The notes below the pieces were generated by a model. It saw nothing but the letters and a program-made list of their open reading frames with translations, was not told where the DNA came from and did not search any database. A DNA stretch of 64,000 nt. Source: Zhihengliuella sp. ISTPL4. Its GTDB lineage: Bacteria > Actinomycetota > Actinomycetes > Actinomycetales > Microbacteriaceae. Positions 8,347-16,558 of the stretch are shown one piece after another; within the stretch, counting starts at the first letter, position 1, and every line of letters begins with the position of its first letter. The stretch spans positions 2,510,727 to 2,574,726 of the forward strand of contig NZ_CP025422.1 in NCBI RefSeq assembly GCF_002848265.1, read 5' to 3'. The translations under genes and the position numbers were made by a program.

Positions 8347-8454
8347 CCCTCCACGCTATCGAGGGCATCGTCGCGTCGCGAACAACCGTCGGAATTCTTG
8401 GACCGCGACATGTATCACCGTGCTCTTGCCGTGCTCCTGGTAGGTGTGATCACA
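8347..8454. promoter_or_regulatory. Divergent promoter region before the sigma/protease cassette
   Basis: Minus strand: TAGCGT at 8353-8358 serves the SCO4848-type gene. Plus strand: GGAATT at 8391-8396 resembles the GGAA core of ECF-type -35 elements, with TGTATC about 15 bases on, so autoregulation by the cassette's own sigma factor is possible. This plus-strand reading is weak. Confidence 0.35.
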
Positions 8455-9087
8455 ATGGGCTTCATGATCGACGGTGCCCCCGGCGCCGCCTCCGATCCGG
8501 CATCCGACGACGGGCGCGCACGCTGGGAACGCGCCGCGGACCTGTTCGATGCGTGGCGCGATGGCGACGGCCGCTCGATGGACGAACTGGTGCGGCTCAT
8601 GACGCCCGTGCTCTGGCACGTCGTGCGCGCCTACGGCCTCGAACGCACCCTCGCGGAGGACGTCGTGCAGACGACCTGGCTGCAGCTCGTGCGCGGACAT
8701 GGATCCATCGCCGACCCCCGCGCCGTCTCCGCCTGGCTGACGACCACCGCCCGCCGCGAGGCCTGGAAGGTCGGCAAGGCGAACGGCCGCGTCGACACGG
8801 CGGAGTCCGACGACCTGGACCTCCTCCTCCCGGAGCAGGCGTCCGCCGAGGAGCACGCCACGCTCGACGACGAGAGCCGCCGGCTCTGGGCCGCCGTCCG
8901 CCGCCTCGCCGAGCGATGCCAGCGCCTCCTTCGCGTGATCGCCTTCGAGGACCGCCCCGACTACGCCCGCCTCGCCCACGACCTGTCGATGCCGGTCGGC
9001 AGCATCGGCCCGACCCGCAGCCGCTGTCTCGCGAAGCTCCGTGACCTCCTCGACACCCCGGCCGCCCGGACGGAGGGATGGTCATGA
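8455..9087 (+). CDS. ECF-type RNA polymerase sigma factor
   Basis: 210 residues from ATG 8455 (a second ATG at 8464 is equally possible). Region 2 lies at about residues 42-105, with AEDVVQTTWLQLVR (core-binding and -10 recognition helix) and AWLTTTARREAWK. Region 4 at about 140-200 ends in LSMPVGSIGPTRSRCLAKLRDLL, the -35 recognition helix. It opens a cassette with a small unknown protein, a subtilase and a TPR-CHAT protein; the next gene overlaps by ATGA. No classical zinc-dependent anti-sigma factor is adjacent, so control may be through the small protein or the proteases. Confidence 0.88.
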   Translation: MGFMIDGAPGAASDPASDDGRARWERAADLFDAWRDGDGRSMDELVRLMTPVLWHVVRAYGLERTLAEDVVQTTWLQLVRGHGSIADPRAVSAWLTTTARREAWKVGKANGRVDTAESDDLDLLLPEQASAEEHATLDDESRRLWAAVRRLAERCQRLLRVIAFEDRPDYARLAHDLSMPVGSIGPTRSRCLAKLRDLLDTPAARTEGWS

Positions 9088-9539
9088 GCGACGAGGACGA
9101 CGCCCGGCTGTTCGCCCGCCTGCGCAGCCTGTGGGGAGAGGTTGATCCGGTCCCTGCGGGGCTGATCGACCGCATGGTCGCCGCAGTCGCGGCGGACGGA
9201 CTCAACCGCGAGTACGCCCTGCTCACCCTCGTGGAAGGGCCGCTCGGCGCGATACGCGGCGAGACCGACGCTCTCACCCTCCAGTTCAGCGACGGCGGCA
9301 CCAGCGTCCTCCTCCACGTCACGACGACCGCCTCCGGACGGCGGCGGGTCGACGGCTGGGTGGACACCGCCGCCGCAGAGATCGTGCTCGTGCAAGACGC
9401 GCGCGAGCGCCGCACGACCCCGGCGGAGACCGGTCGGTTCGTGTTCGACGAGGTGCCCCCAGGGCTCAGCCGCGTGCGCCTGACCGCGACGGTCGGCGAC
9501 GAGACCCGCACGCTCGAGACCCCGCAGTTCGAGTTGTGA
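9084..9539 (+). CDS. Small unknown protein of the sigma/protease cassette, putative sigma partner
   Basis: 151 residues, no membrane segment, no signal peptide. The N-terminal half is helical (DDARLFARLRSLWGEVDPVP and a following DRMVAAVAAD helix), a layout seen in short sigma-associated proteins. The C-terminal half looks like a beta-sandwich with FVFDEVPPGLSRVRLTA, reminiscent of carboxypeptidase-regulatory/transthyretin-like repeats. Start ATG 9084 overlaps the sigma stop (ATGA) and has GGAGGG six bases upstream; the ATG at 9078 would leave no room for it. Function not recognised. Position suggests an anti-sigma or sensor partner (inference). Confidence 0.75.
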   Translation: MSDEDDARLFARLRSLWGEVDPVPAGLIDRMVAAVAADGLNREYALLTLVEGPLGAIRGETDALTLQFSDGGTSVLLHVTTTASGRRRVDGWVDTAAAEIVLVQDARERRTTPAETGRFVFDEVPPGLSRVRLTATVGDETRTLETPQFEL

Positions 9540-9587
9540 CCCTCGATGCCGGCGATGTCGCCGGCGTCCCCACGGAGAGGATGATCG

Positions 9588-11159
9588 ATGGAACAGCCCC
9601 AGGGATGGACCTGGCAGGACCGCGCGGAGGGATCGATCCGCCGCGGCACCGCCCTCGACCCCAGCACCGAGCCGGTGGACGGGATCCGGGCGTTCCCCAC
9701 CGCCTACCTGCCGGAGCGCCTGTTGATCACGCGTGTCCTGGACGAGCAGGAGGCATACGACCGTGAGCTGCGCGCCCTGCGGGACGCCGCCGACTCCTTC
9801 GGCTGGCGCCTGGAGATCGAGGACCGCGAGCGGGAGATGGGCAACGGCGAGCTCGTGCCCGGCGTCGCGGGCTTCGTGCGGGCGCGCCTGACCACGCCGG
9901 ATGAACCGACCAGGGGCGAGTCCCCGGTGGCGCCGGACGCGTGGCGGGTGCTGCAACGAGCGCGGCGCCTGTCCCGCTCGACGATGCCGCGGACCAGCCT
10001 CGAGCACGTGCTGTCGATCGATCCCGTCGGGCTCAATCCCTTCACCCGAACCAACCCGTTCACCCGGACGAACCCGTTCACGCGGACGAGCCCGGTCCGC
10101 GGCGCGGCACCCGGCGGAGGCGGCAGCGACGACTACCTGGAGCCCGGACGCGGGGCACGGCAGCCGGTCACGTGGCTCGGTCCCGCGCCGGCTCGCACGG
10201 CTGCCCCGAAGCGGGGACGACGGCCGGTCGTGGCGATCCTCGACACCGGGTGCGGCGAGCACGCCTGGCTGCCGTCCGACATCGTCACCCGGCACGTGGA
10301 GCTCGACGGCATCCCCGTGGGCTTCACGGACGACGCCGATCCCGAGCGCTACCCCGACCTCTACGGGCAGCTCGACGGGGAGATCGACGCGGTCGCCGGG
10401 CACGGCACGTTCATCGCGGGCCTCGTACGTCAGGCCGCTCCGGACGCCGACATCCTCTCGATCCGCGTCGCCGGCGCACTCGGCGTAGTGGACGAGAGCA
10501 CGCTCCTGGAAACCGTGGGGCAGGTCGTGGAGCTGCTGCGGCGGCATCGCGAGGATCCGAAGACGGGCTTCCCGATCGACGTGCTGAATCTCTCCCTCAG
10601 CTACTACCACGAGACCCCGACCGACGGACTCTTCAGCACCACCCTGTACGAGCTGCTCGCGAAGGCCAGGGAGCTCGGCTGCGTGGTCGTCTGCTCGGCC
10701 GGCAACGACGCGATCGACCGCCCCTCCTTCCCCGCCTCGCTGTGGCCGTGGCCCGGCGCGGACAACGGATTGCCCTCCGACGACGGGGCTCCGCACGTCT
10801 CCGTCGGCGCCCTGAACCCGTCCGCGCACTCCGTCGCCCTGTTCTCGAACGTCGGCCCGTGGGTGCAGGTGTACGCGCCGGGGGCCGCGGTGGTCAGCAC
10901 CTCGCCGGCCTTCGTCGGCGGCGCGCAGGCCGCGACCCGCGCAGACGTCGACGGGCTGCCGCGCGAGACGCTCGACCCGGACGACTACCGAGGCGGCTTC
11001 GCCGTGTGGAGCGGCACCTCCTTCGCGGCTCCCTACATCGCCGGACGGATCGCGGCCCAGCTCGGCGCCGTCCCCGCCGAGGGGGTGAAGCCCGCTGTCG
11101 CCGCGAAGGCCGTCACCGCCGTCCTGACGTCGCTGCCGACGCCGCACGAGAGGTCCTGA
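9588..11159 (+). CDS. Subtilisin-like (S8) serine protease, cytosolic
   Basis: 523 residues. The catalytic domain occupies about 210-515: Asp219 in VAILDTG, His272 in GHGTFIAG, oxyanion Asn373 in CSAGND and Ser478 in SGTSFAAP, so the triad is complete. There is no signal peptide or membrane anchor, unusual for subtilases, so it should act in the cytosol. An N-terminal domain of about 140 residues is followed by a three-fold NPFTRT repeat (150-167) and a Gly-rich linker directly before the protease domain. It lies between the small protein (48 bases upstream) and the TPR-CHAT gene (48 bases downstream). It might be a zymogen released by cleavage in the linker (inference). Confidence 0.9.
   Translation: MEQPQGWTWQDRAEGSIRRGTALDPSTEPVDGIRAFPTAYLPERLLITRVLDEQEAYDRELRALRDAADSFGWRLEIEDREREMGNGELVPGVAGFVRARLTTPDEPTRGESPVAPDAWRVLQRARRLSRSTMPRTSLEHVLSIDPVGLNPFTRTNPFTRTNPFTRTSPVRGAAPGGGGSDDYLEPGRGARQPVTWLGPAPARTAAPKRGRRPVVAILDTGCGEHAWLPSDIVTRHVELDGIPVGFTDDADPERYPDLYGQLDGEIDAVAGHGTFIAGLVRQAAPDADILSIRVAGALGVVDESTLLETVGQVVELLRRHREDPKTGFPIDVLNLSLSYYHETPTDGLFSTTLYELLAKARELGCVVVCSAGNDAIDRPSFPASLWPWPGADNGLPSDDGAPHVSVGALNPSAHSVALFSNVGPWVQVYAPGAAVVSTSPAFVGGAQAATRADVDGLPRETLDPDDYRGGFAVWSGTSFAAPYIAGRIAAQLGAVPAEGVKPAVAAKAVTAVLTSLPTPHERS
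10035..10088 (+). repeat. Three-fold tandem hexapeptide repeat NPFTRT in the subtilase linker
   Basis: Three consecutive 18-bp units encode NPFTRT (protein residues 150-167). The DNA copies differ at synonymous third positions (for example CGA, CGG, CGG for Arg), so the peptide and not only the DNA seems conserved. The repeat sits between the N-terminal domain and the catalytic domain. Confidence 0.9.
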
Positions 11160-11207
11160 CGCCTCGCGCCCTTCCGTGCGACCACCCCGGCACGGCATCC
11201 TGGACGG

Positions 11208-13652
11208 ATGTCCCTGTCCGCGCGCGCGCTGCACCGACGCGGCGTCGAGGCGGCCAACGCCCGACAGTTCACCCGCGCCCGGCGGGAACTGGAGAAGGCC
11301 GCCGCCCGCACCGACGACGCCGACCTCCGCGCGCGCATCGACGGCACCACCGCATACGTGCTCGCGCAGACCGGCGAGCCTTCGGCGGCGGAGGCTCTGT
11401 GCCGGGAGGCGCTGGCCAGGGACGGACTGCAGGCGGAGACCATCGCTCTCCTCGGCGGACAGCTCGGCGCCCTCCTCATGCACGGCGGGCGGCTGGAGGA
11501 GGCCGAGGCGAGCCTGACCACCGCGATCGATGCCCTCGCTGCGACCGGCGCGGAGACGCCGGCCCTCGCGAACTGCCTGATGAACCGGGCGGTGGTGCGG
11601 ATGCAGCGCCATCAGCTGGACACCTGCATGGCCGACCTCCGGCGGGCCATCGCGATCTACGAGGCGCACGACGAACGGGACTCCCTCGCCGAGGCCACGC
11701 ACAACCTCGGCTATGCCGCGCTCCTCGGCGGCGACCTCGTGTCGGCACTGCGCCTCATGGCCGAGTCCCGTCCGACGTTCGCAGCAACCAGTGCCCTGGC
11801 CACCGCCATCAGCGATCTCGACCGCGCCGAGGTGCTCCGCGATGCGGGGCTGACGACCGAAGCGGAGGCGCTGCTCGCCCGTGTGGCCGTGCAGTTCGGC
11901 GCCCAGCGGATGCGCCAGGCCCGGGGAGAGGCGGAGTTCCACCTCGCCCGCTCGCTCGTCCGCCACGATCCGCGGGCGGCGGCCCACGCCGCCCGGAGCG
12001 CCGCCCGGCGGTTCACAGCCCTCGGCAGCAGCGGCTGGGCGGCCCGTGCGACGGCGGTGGAGCTCGATGCCCGCCAGCGACTCCATCCCGACCGCCCCGT
12101 GGACGCGGCGGCCTTCGAACGGGCGGCACAGCAGCTCGACCGATTCGGCTTCCGCACGGAGGCCACGGCTCTCCGGCTGACCGCGCGCCGCGACGGTGAC
12201 GGACGCCTCCCGCGTGTTCCCCCCTCCGCCCCGACACCGCTGCGGCTCCGGGCCCAGGAGGTCCGCGCCGCCCGCGCGGCCGCACGCGGTCGCGACGGGG
12301 ACGCTCTGCGGGCCGCCGCGGAGGGGCTCGATCTGTTGTCCGCATGGCAGCGGTCCTTCGGGGCTCTCGATCTGCAGGCCTCCGTGGCCATGCACGCCAG
12401 CGATCTCGTGTACACGGGTCTCGCCGCGGCCGTCCGCCGCCGCGACCCGGCCACGCTGTTCGAATGGTCCGAGCGCGCCCGACACCTCAGTCAGCAGGTC
12501 GCCCCGGTGCGTCCGCCGCACGACGACGCCCTCGCCGCCGACCTCGCAGAGCTCCGGATGCTGCGTGCCGACCTCGCCGGGGTGGACTGGACGACCGACC
12601 CCTCCGTTCGCGCGCTCCGCGACCGGGTGCGGGAACGACAGTGGTCCGCCACCGGCTCCGGGGCGACCAGAGAGCGCAGGACTCTGACCGAGACCTCCGC
12701 GCTCCTGCCTGCCGATGCGGCGGTGCTCGCCTACGTCTACACCGGCTCCGGGCTGCACGGGGTGGTGGTGCGGCCCGGCGGCGCAACCCTCGTCGACCTG
12801 TCCTGGCCACGGGTGCGGACCGCCCTCGACGGCCTGCGCGCCGACCTCGACATGGCCGCGCTCACGCGGGGCGGCGCCATGGGGCCGGTGACCGCACGCG
12901 CTCTGGCAGCGCGTCTCGCGACCCTCGACGACGAGCTGCTCGGACCGATGCGCCGAGCCGCCGCGGGCGCCGAGCGATTCGTACTCACCGTTCCCGGCAT
13001 CCTCGGCGGGGTGCCGTGGGCGATGCTGCCCGGCATGCAGGGGGCGCCGTTCACCCTCGCGACCTCCGTGTCGCGGTGGCTCCACGGCGGGACCACCGCC
13101 GTCACGGACCCGAGGGTGGGGTTCGCGGCCGGGCGTGGGGTGCCCCGAGCAGCCGAGGAGATCGAGAGAGCGGCGGGAGCGTGGACGGGCCGAGAGACGA
13201 CGCGTTCGCTCCGCGGTGCGGAGGCAACGGTCACCGCCACCACCGAGCTGGCGGCCTCCGTCGATGTCCTCCACATCGCCGCGCACGGACGACACGCGGT
13301 CGACAACCCGCTGTTCTCCGGGTTCGAGCTCACCGACGGGGTGCTCTTCGGCTACGACGTCGACCTCATCCCCCGGGTGCCGCGGACCGTGATCCTCTCC
13401 GCGTGCGAGCTGGGTCGCTCCTCTGTGCGCTGGGGGGAAGAGGCCCTGGGCATGACGCGCGTGTGGCTGCACGCCGGGGCGGACTGCGTCATCGCGGCTC
13501 CGGTCACCGTGCCCGACGACGACGCCTGCGAGCTTCTCACGGCCGTGCACGGCGGGCTCGCCGCCGGAGCCTCCCCCGCCGCTGCGCTGGCGAGCGCCGC
13601 GCTGACGACGGGGGTTTCCGCCCCGTTCCAGTGCCACGGCAACGGATTCTGA
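11208..13652 (+). CDS. TPR-CHAT protein (caspase-like cysteine peptidase fold)
   Basis: 814 residues. Residues about 1-430 are alpha-helical tetratricopeptide-like repeats rich in Ala/Arg/Leu. The C-terminal third is a CHAT domain with the catalytic dyad His693 in HIAAHG and Cys733 in LSACELG, followed by GAxxxIAAPVTVPDD and a final helix pair. CHAT domains are clan CD peptidases related to caspases and separases; TPR-CHAT proteins elsewhere act as regulated proteases. No signal peptide. Start ATG 11208, 48 bases after the subtilase stop. Last gene of the cassette; a 12-bp hairpin at 13848-13880 closes the unit. Confidence 0.9.
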   Translation: MSLSARALHRRGVEAANARQFTRARRELEKAAARTDDADLRARIDGTTAYVLAQTGEPSAAEALCREALARDGLQAETIALLGGQLGALLMHGGRLEEAEASLTTAIDALAATGAETPALANCLMNRAVVRMQRHQLDTCMADLRRAIAIYEAHDERDSLAEATHNLGYAALLGGDLVSALRLMAESRPTFAATSALATAISDLDRAEVLRDAGLTTEAEALLARVAVQFGAQRMRQARGEAEFHLARSLVRHDPRAAAHAARSAARRFTALGSSGWAARATAVELDARQRLHPDRPVDAAAFERAAQQLDRFGFRTEATALRLTARRDGDGRLPRVPPSAPTPLRLRAQEVRAARAAARGRDGDALRAAAEGLDLLSAWQRSFGALDLQASVAMHASDLVYTGLAAAVRRRDPATLFEWSERARHLSQQVAPVRPPHDDALAADLAELRMLRADLAGVDWTTDPSVRALRDRVRERQWSATGSGATRERRTLTETSALLPADAAVLAYVYTGSGLHGVVVRPGGATLVDLSWPRVRTALDGLRADLDMAALTRGGAMGPVTARALAARLATLDDELLGPMRRAAAGAERFVLTVPGILGGVPWAMLPGMQGAPFTLATSVSRWLHGGTTAVTDPRVGFAAGRGVPRAAEEIERAAGAWTGRETTRSLRGAEATVTATTELAASVDVLHIAAHGRHAVDNPLFSGFELTDGVLFGYDVDLIPRVPRTVILSACELGRSSVRWGEEALGMTRVWLHAGADCVIAAPVTVPDDDACELLTAVHGGLAAGASPAAALASAALTTGVSAPFQCHGNGF

Positions 13653-13847
13653 CATTTTTCTCGGATCGAGGTATCAGAATCGCAGGCACCCTCTCCTGTT
13701 CTTCGGAAGGTGTCGGGCGAAGGGCCTCGAAGGGAGAGGCGCGAGGGAGGCGCCGTCGGATCTGGGGAAACGCCACTGGGGAGCGGGAAGACGAGACGGA
13801 CACCATCTGCTCCGGGGCCTCGCGGTATGCAGCCGCGATGCTCCTGC

Positions 13848-13880
13848 AGGGCCTCGGCGATCTGGGGACGCCGAGGCCCT
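13848..13880. terminator. Bidirectional terminator between TPR-CHAT gene and DeoR gene
   Basis: Perfect 12-bp arms AGGGCCTCGGCG / CGCCGAGGCCCT with a 9-base loop, between two convergent genes. The rest of 13653-13911 is G/A-rich on the plus strand with no supported gene. Confidence 0.7.
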
Positions 13881-13911
13881 CGGGGTGTCCGCAGGCGTGC
13901 GATCGACGAGC

Positions 13912-14688
13912 CTAGGCGAGGAGGACGGTGTAGCCGGCAGCGCGCAGCGCTCCGACGGCGGCCCCGTCGGCTCCGCGATCGGTGATGACCGTGGCGAAGA
14001 GCTCCGGCCCGCCGACGGTGGAGAACGCCTCGGCCCCGAGCTTGCTGCCGTCCGTCACGACGACGGCCCGCCGCGCCCGCTCCGCCATCATCCGGTTCAC
14101 CGCCGCCTCGCGCTCGTCCTGCGTTGTCGCCCCGGCTGCCGCATCCATCCCGTTCACGCCGATGAAGGCGAGGTCCAGTCGCACCCCGCGGAGGAGCTGC
14201 TCGACGAACGGCCCCACGAGCTCGTACGTGCGCGAGTGGATCACACCGCCGGTGACGACGACCTTGATCTCCGGCCGGGTGGCGAGCTGCGCGGCGATGT
14301 TCACGGCATTCGTGACCACCGTGATCCCGCCCTCCGCCGCCAGGTCCTCCCGCGCGGCGAGCGCGGCCGCGATGGCCGTGGTCGTCGTGCCTCCGGAGAG
14401 GCCGACCACCATGCCGGGAGTCACGAGCGCTGCCGCCGTCTGCGCGATGCTCTCCTTCTCGTGGGTGCGGAAGTGGCTCTTATAGCGGAGGGGCAGTTCG
14501 TAGGCGACGGTCTGCGCCACGGCACCGCCGTGCGTGCGGGTGAGCAACCGCTGCTCGGCGAGGGAGTCGAGGTCGCGACGCGTGGTGGCCGGCGAGGCCC
14601 CGAACCGCTCCACCAGCTCCTCCACCGTCACCTCCCCGTCCGCCGCGAGGAGGTCGAGGATCGCGTGCAGTCGGGCCGCGCGCTTCAC
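13912..14688 (-). CDS. DeoR/GlpR-family transcriptional regulator of the sugar operon
   Basis: 258 residues. N-terminal wHTH (about 1-55) with VEELVERFGASPATTRRDLDSL, then the DeoR sensor domain with GLSGGTTTTAIA and VVVTDGSKLG, which binds sugar phosphates in this family. GTG start (14686-14688) overlaps the aldolase stop as GTGA, so it is the last gene of a five-gene operon. Expected role: repressor of the operon and perhaps of the divergent transporter, relieved by a phosphorylated sugar made by the pathway. Confidence 0.88.
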   Translation of the reverse strand: MKRAARLHAILDLLAADGEVTVEELVERFGASPATTRRDLDSLAEQRLLTRTHGGAVAQTVAYELPLRYKSHFRTHEKESIAQTAAALVTPGMVVGLSGGTTTTAIAAALAAREDLAAEGGITVVTNAVNIAAQLATRPEIKVVVTGGVIHSRTYELVGPFVEQLLRGVRLDLAFIGVNGMDAAAGATTQDEREAAVNRMMAERARRAVVVTDGSKLGAEAFSTVGGPELFATVITDRGADGAAVGALRAAGYTVLLA

Positions 14689-15617
14689 CGGTCGTCGTTT
14701 CGCATCGAGGTCGCAGGCGCGCCGGCAACCTCTGGGACCGGAGCGGCATCCTGCGACGATTGCAGGGCGAACAGCCGCAGCATCCGGGCGGCCTCGTCCG
14801 CCAGGGCGGCGCGGGCGGGGGCGAGGTACTTGCGGGAGTCGACGAGACGCTCATCGGCGGCGAGCACCTCGCGGACCGCGCGCGTGAAGAAGCCGTTGAG
14901 GTGGGTGGAGACGTTGACCTTCGTCATCCCGGCGCGCACGGCGTCGGCGATCACGGCGTCGGCGACCCCGGAGGAGCCGTGCAGCACGAGAGGCACGTCG
15001 GTCCCGTCGGAGGCGGCACCGCGCAGAGCCGCACGCAGGCGGGCGATGAGGTCGAGGTCGAGGGAGGCGGTGCGGTCGGTCATGGCGTGCGACGACCCCA
15101 CGGCCACGGCGAGCGCGTCCACCCCCGTCGCGGCGACGAACGCCCGCGCCTCGACCGGATCGGTGCGCACGCCGGGGGCGTGGGCGCCGTCCTTCCCGCC
15201 CACCTCGCCGAGCTCGCCCTCGACGTAGACCCCCGCGGCACGGGCGCGGGCGGCGACCTCGGCCGTCACCGCCACGTTCTCGTCGTAGGGCAGCGCGCCG
15301 CCGTCGAACATGACCGAGCCGAACCCGAGGGACACGGCCTCATCGACGAGCTCCGGTCGCTCCGCGTGGTCGAGGTGCACCGCCACCGGGGTCTCCGCGC
15401 GCCGCGCCGCGGCGAGCGTCGCGAGGGCGATGGGTTCCAGACCGCCGTGGTAGTCGGCGCAGTTCTGCGAGATCTGCAGGATCACGGGGAGCTGCGCGAG
15501 CGCGGAGGCCCGGACGAGGCCCTCCGCGGTCTCCAGGTGGATGACGTTGAAGGCACCGATGCCGGTGCCGGCGGTGGCAGCCGCGGAGACGAGCTCCCGG
15601 GCGGAGACGAGGGTCAC
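14685..15617 (-). CDS. Class II fructose/tagatose-bisphosphate aldolase
   Basis: 310 residues, zinc-dependent aldolase that splits a ketose 1,6-bisphosphate to dihydroxyacetone phosphate and glyceraldehyde 3-phosphate. Seen: GAFNVIHLETA near the N-terminus, zinc ligand region AVHLDHAE, EGELGEVGGKDG, LHGSSGV and VNVSTHLNG phosphate-binding motifs. GTG start 15615-15617 overlaps the PfkB stop. The partner kinases and SIS protein make a GatY/KbaY-like (tagatose) role likely, but fructose-bisphosphate is equally compatible with the sequence. Confidence 0.88.
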   Translation of the reverse strand: MTLVSARELVSAAATAGTGIGAFNVIHLETAEGLVRASALAQLPVILQISQNCADYHGGLEPIALATLAAARRAETPVAVHLDHAERPELVDEAVSLGFGSVMFDGGALPYDENVAVTAEVAARARAAGVYVEGELGEVGGKDGAHAPGVRTDPVEARAFVAATGVDALAVAVGSSHAMTDRTASLDLDLIARLRAALRGAASDGTDVPLVLHGSSGVADAVIADAVRAGMTKVNVSTHLNGFFTRAVREVLAADERLVDSRKYLAPARAALADEAARMLRLFALQSSQDAAPVPEVAGAPATSMRNDDR

Positions 15618-16558
15618 GAAGGGTCCTTCCGGAAAAAGGCGGGGTCGGGGCGGGAGACGCGGAGCTGCTCCTCGAGCGTGCGCCAGCGGGGGGAGATGTC
15701 GCCGGCGAGCGGCATGAGGACGGCGGCTGCCGACCACGCGGTCGCGCGACGGAGGATGGCCTCGGGGTCGCGCTCGCCCTCCGCGGCGAGCACGGCGCAG
15801 GCCGCGACCGCGGCGTCTCCCGCACCGGTCGGGTTGCCAGAGAGCGGCTCGTCGAGTCGGGCGTGCAGGAAGTCGTCCGCGGTGACCGCGAGCATGCCGT
15901 CGGCCCCGAGCGACAGGAGTACGAGCTCGACGCCCCGGGCCAGCAGCGACCGCGCGCCCTCGACGGGATCGTCCATGCCGGTGGCCTCGGCGAGCTCCGC
16001 GGCATTGGGCTTGAGCACGGTGGCTCCGGCGTCTGCGGCCCGCAGCAGCGCCGGACCGGAGGTGTCCACGATCACGGGGACCCGGGCGTCGGCGCCCACG
16101 GCGACGAGCATCGGCACGAGCGACTCCGGCGCCCCGGGCGGGAGGCTCCCGGAGACGACGAGGACTGCGGCACCGGGGAGCCGGTCGACGATCTCCGCAA
16201 GGAGTCCGCCCCACTCGGCGTCGGTCGGGTTCACCCCTCGCTCGTTGACGATCGTGGTGTCACCCGCGGTCTCATCGACGAGGGCGATGCTGCGACGCGT
16301 GTCGGCCGCGACGGGGACGAGCACATGGGGCACGCCGCTGGCGGCGAGTTCCGCGGCGAATTCCGCGCCGACGGCACCGCCCGCCGTGGTCAGCGCGAGC
16401 ACGGACGCCCCCTCGGCATGCGCGACCCGCGCGACGTTGAGACCCTTGCCTCCGGCGCGGGATGCCCCGGTCTCGGCGCGGTGCGTCGCTCCCTCGACGA
16501 GGCGCTCGACACGCCAGGTGAGGTCGAGAGCGGGGTTCGGGGTGACGGTGAGGATCAT
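15614..16558 (-). CDS. PfkB-family hexose kinase (1-phosphofructokinase / tagatose-6-phosphate kinase type)
   Basis: 314 residues. N-terminal TVTPNPALDLTW and GGKGLNVARV are typical of the FruK/LacC branch. The catalytic base is in GNPTGAGDAAV near residue 255. The enzyme phosphorylates a ketose phosphate at C1 or C6 to supply the aldolase encoded immediately downstream. ATG 16556-16558 overlaps the stop of the ROK gene (ATGA). Exact substrate is undecided; the SIS and ROK partners point to a tagatose-6-phosphate route. Confidence 0.87.
   Translation of the reverse strand: MILTVTPNPALDLTWRVERLVEGATHRAETGASRAGGKGLNVARVAHAEGASVLALTTAGGAVGAEFAAELAASGVPHVLVPVAADTRRSIALVDETAGDTTIVNERGVNPTDAEWGGLLAEIVDRLPGAAVLVVSGSLPPGAPESLVPMLVAVGADARVPVIVDTSGPALLRAADAGATVLKPNAAELAEATGMDDPVEGARSLLARGVELVLLSLGADGMLAVTADDFLHARLDEPLSGNPTGAGDAAVAACAVLAAEGERDPEAILRRATAWSAAAVLMPLAGDISPRWRTLEEQLRVSRPDPAFFRKDPS

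Noticed and set aside
8961..13655. A 1,564-codon open frame on the minus strand opposite the sigma/subtilase/CHAT genes
   Set aside because: Its product is Arg/Gly/Glu-rich with no recognisable domain, and the plus strand carries three genes with full catalytic motifs. Long antisense frames are expected in such GC-rich DNA.
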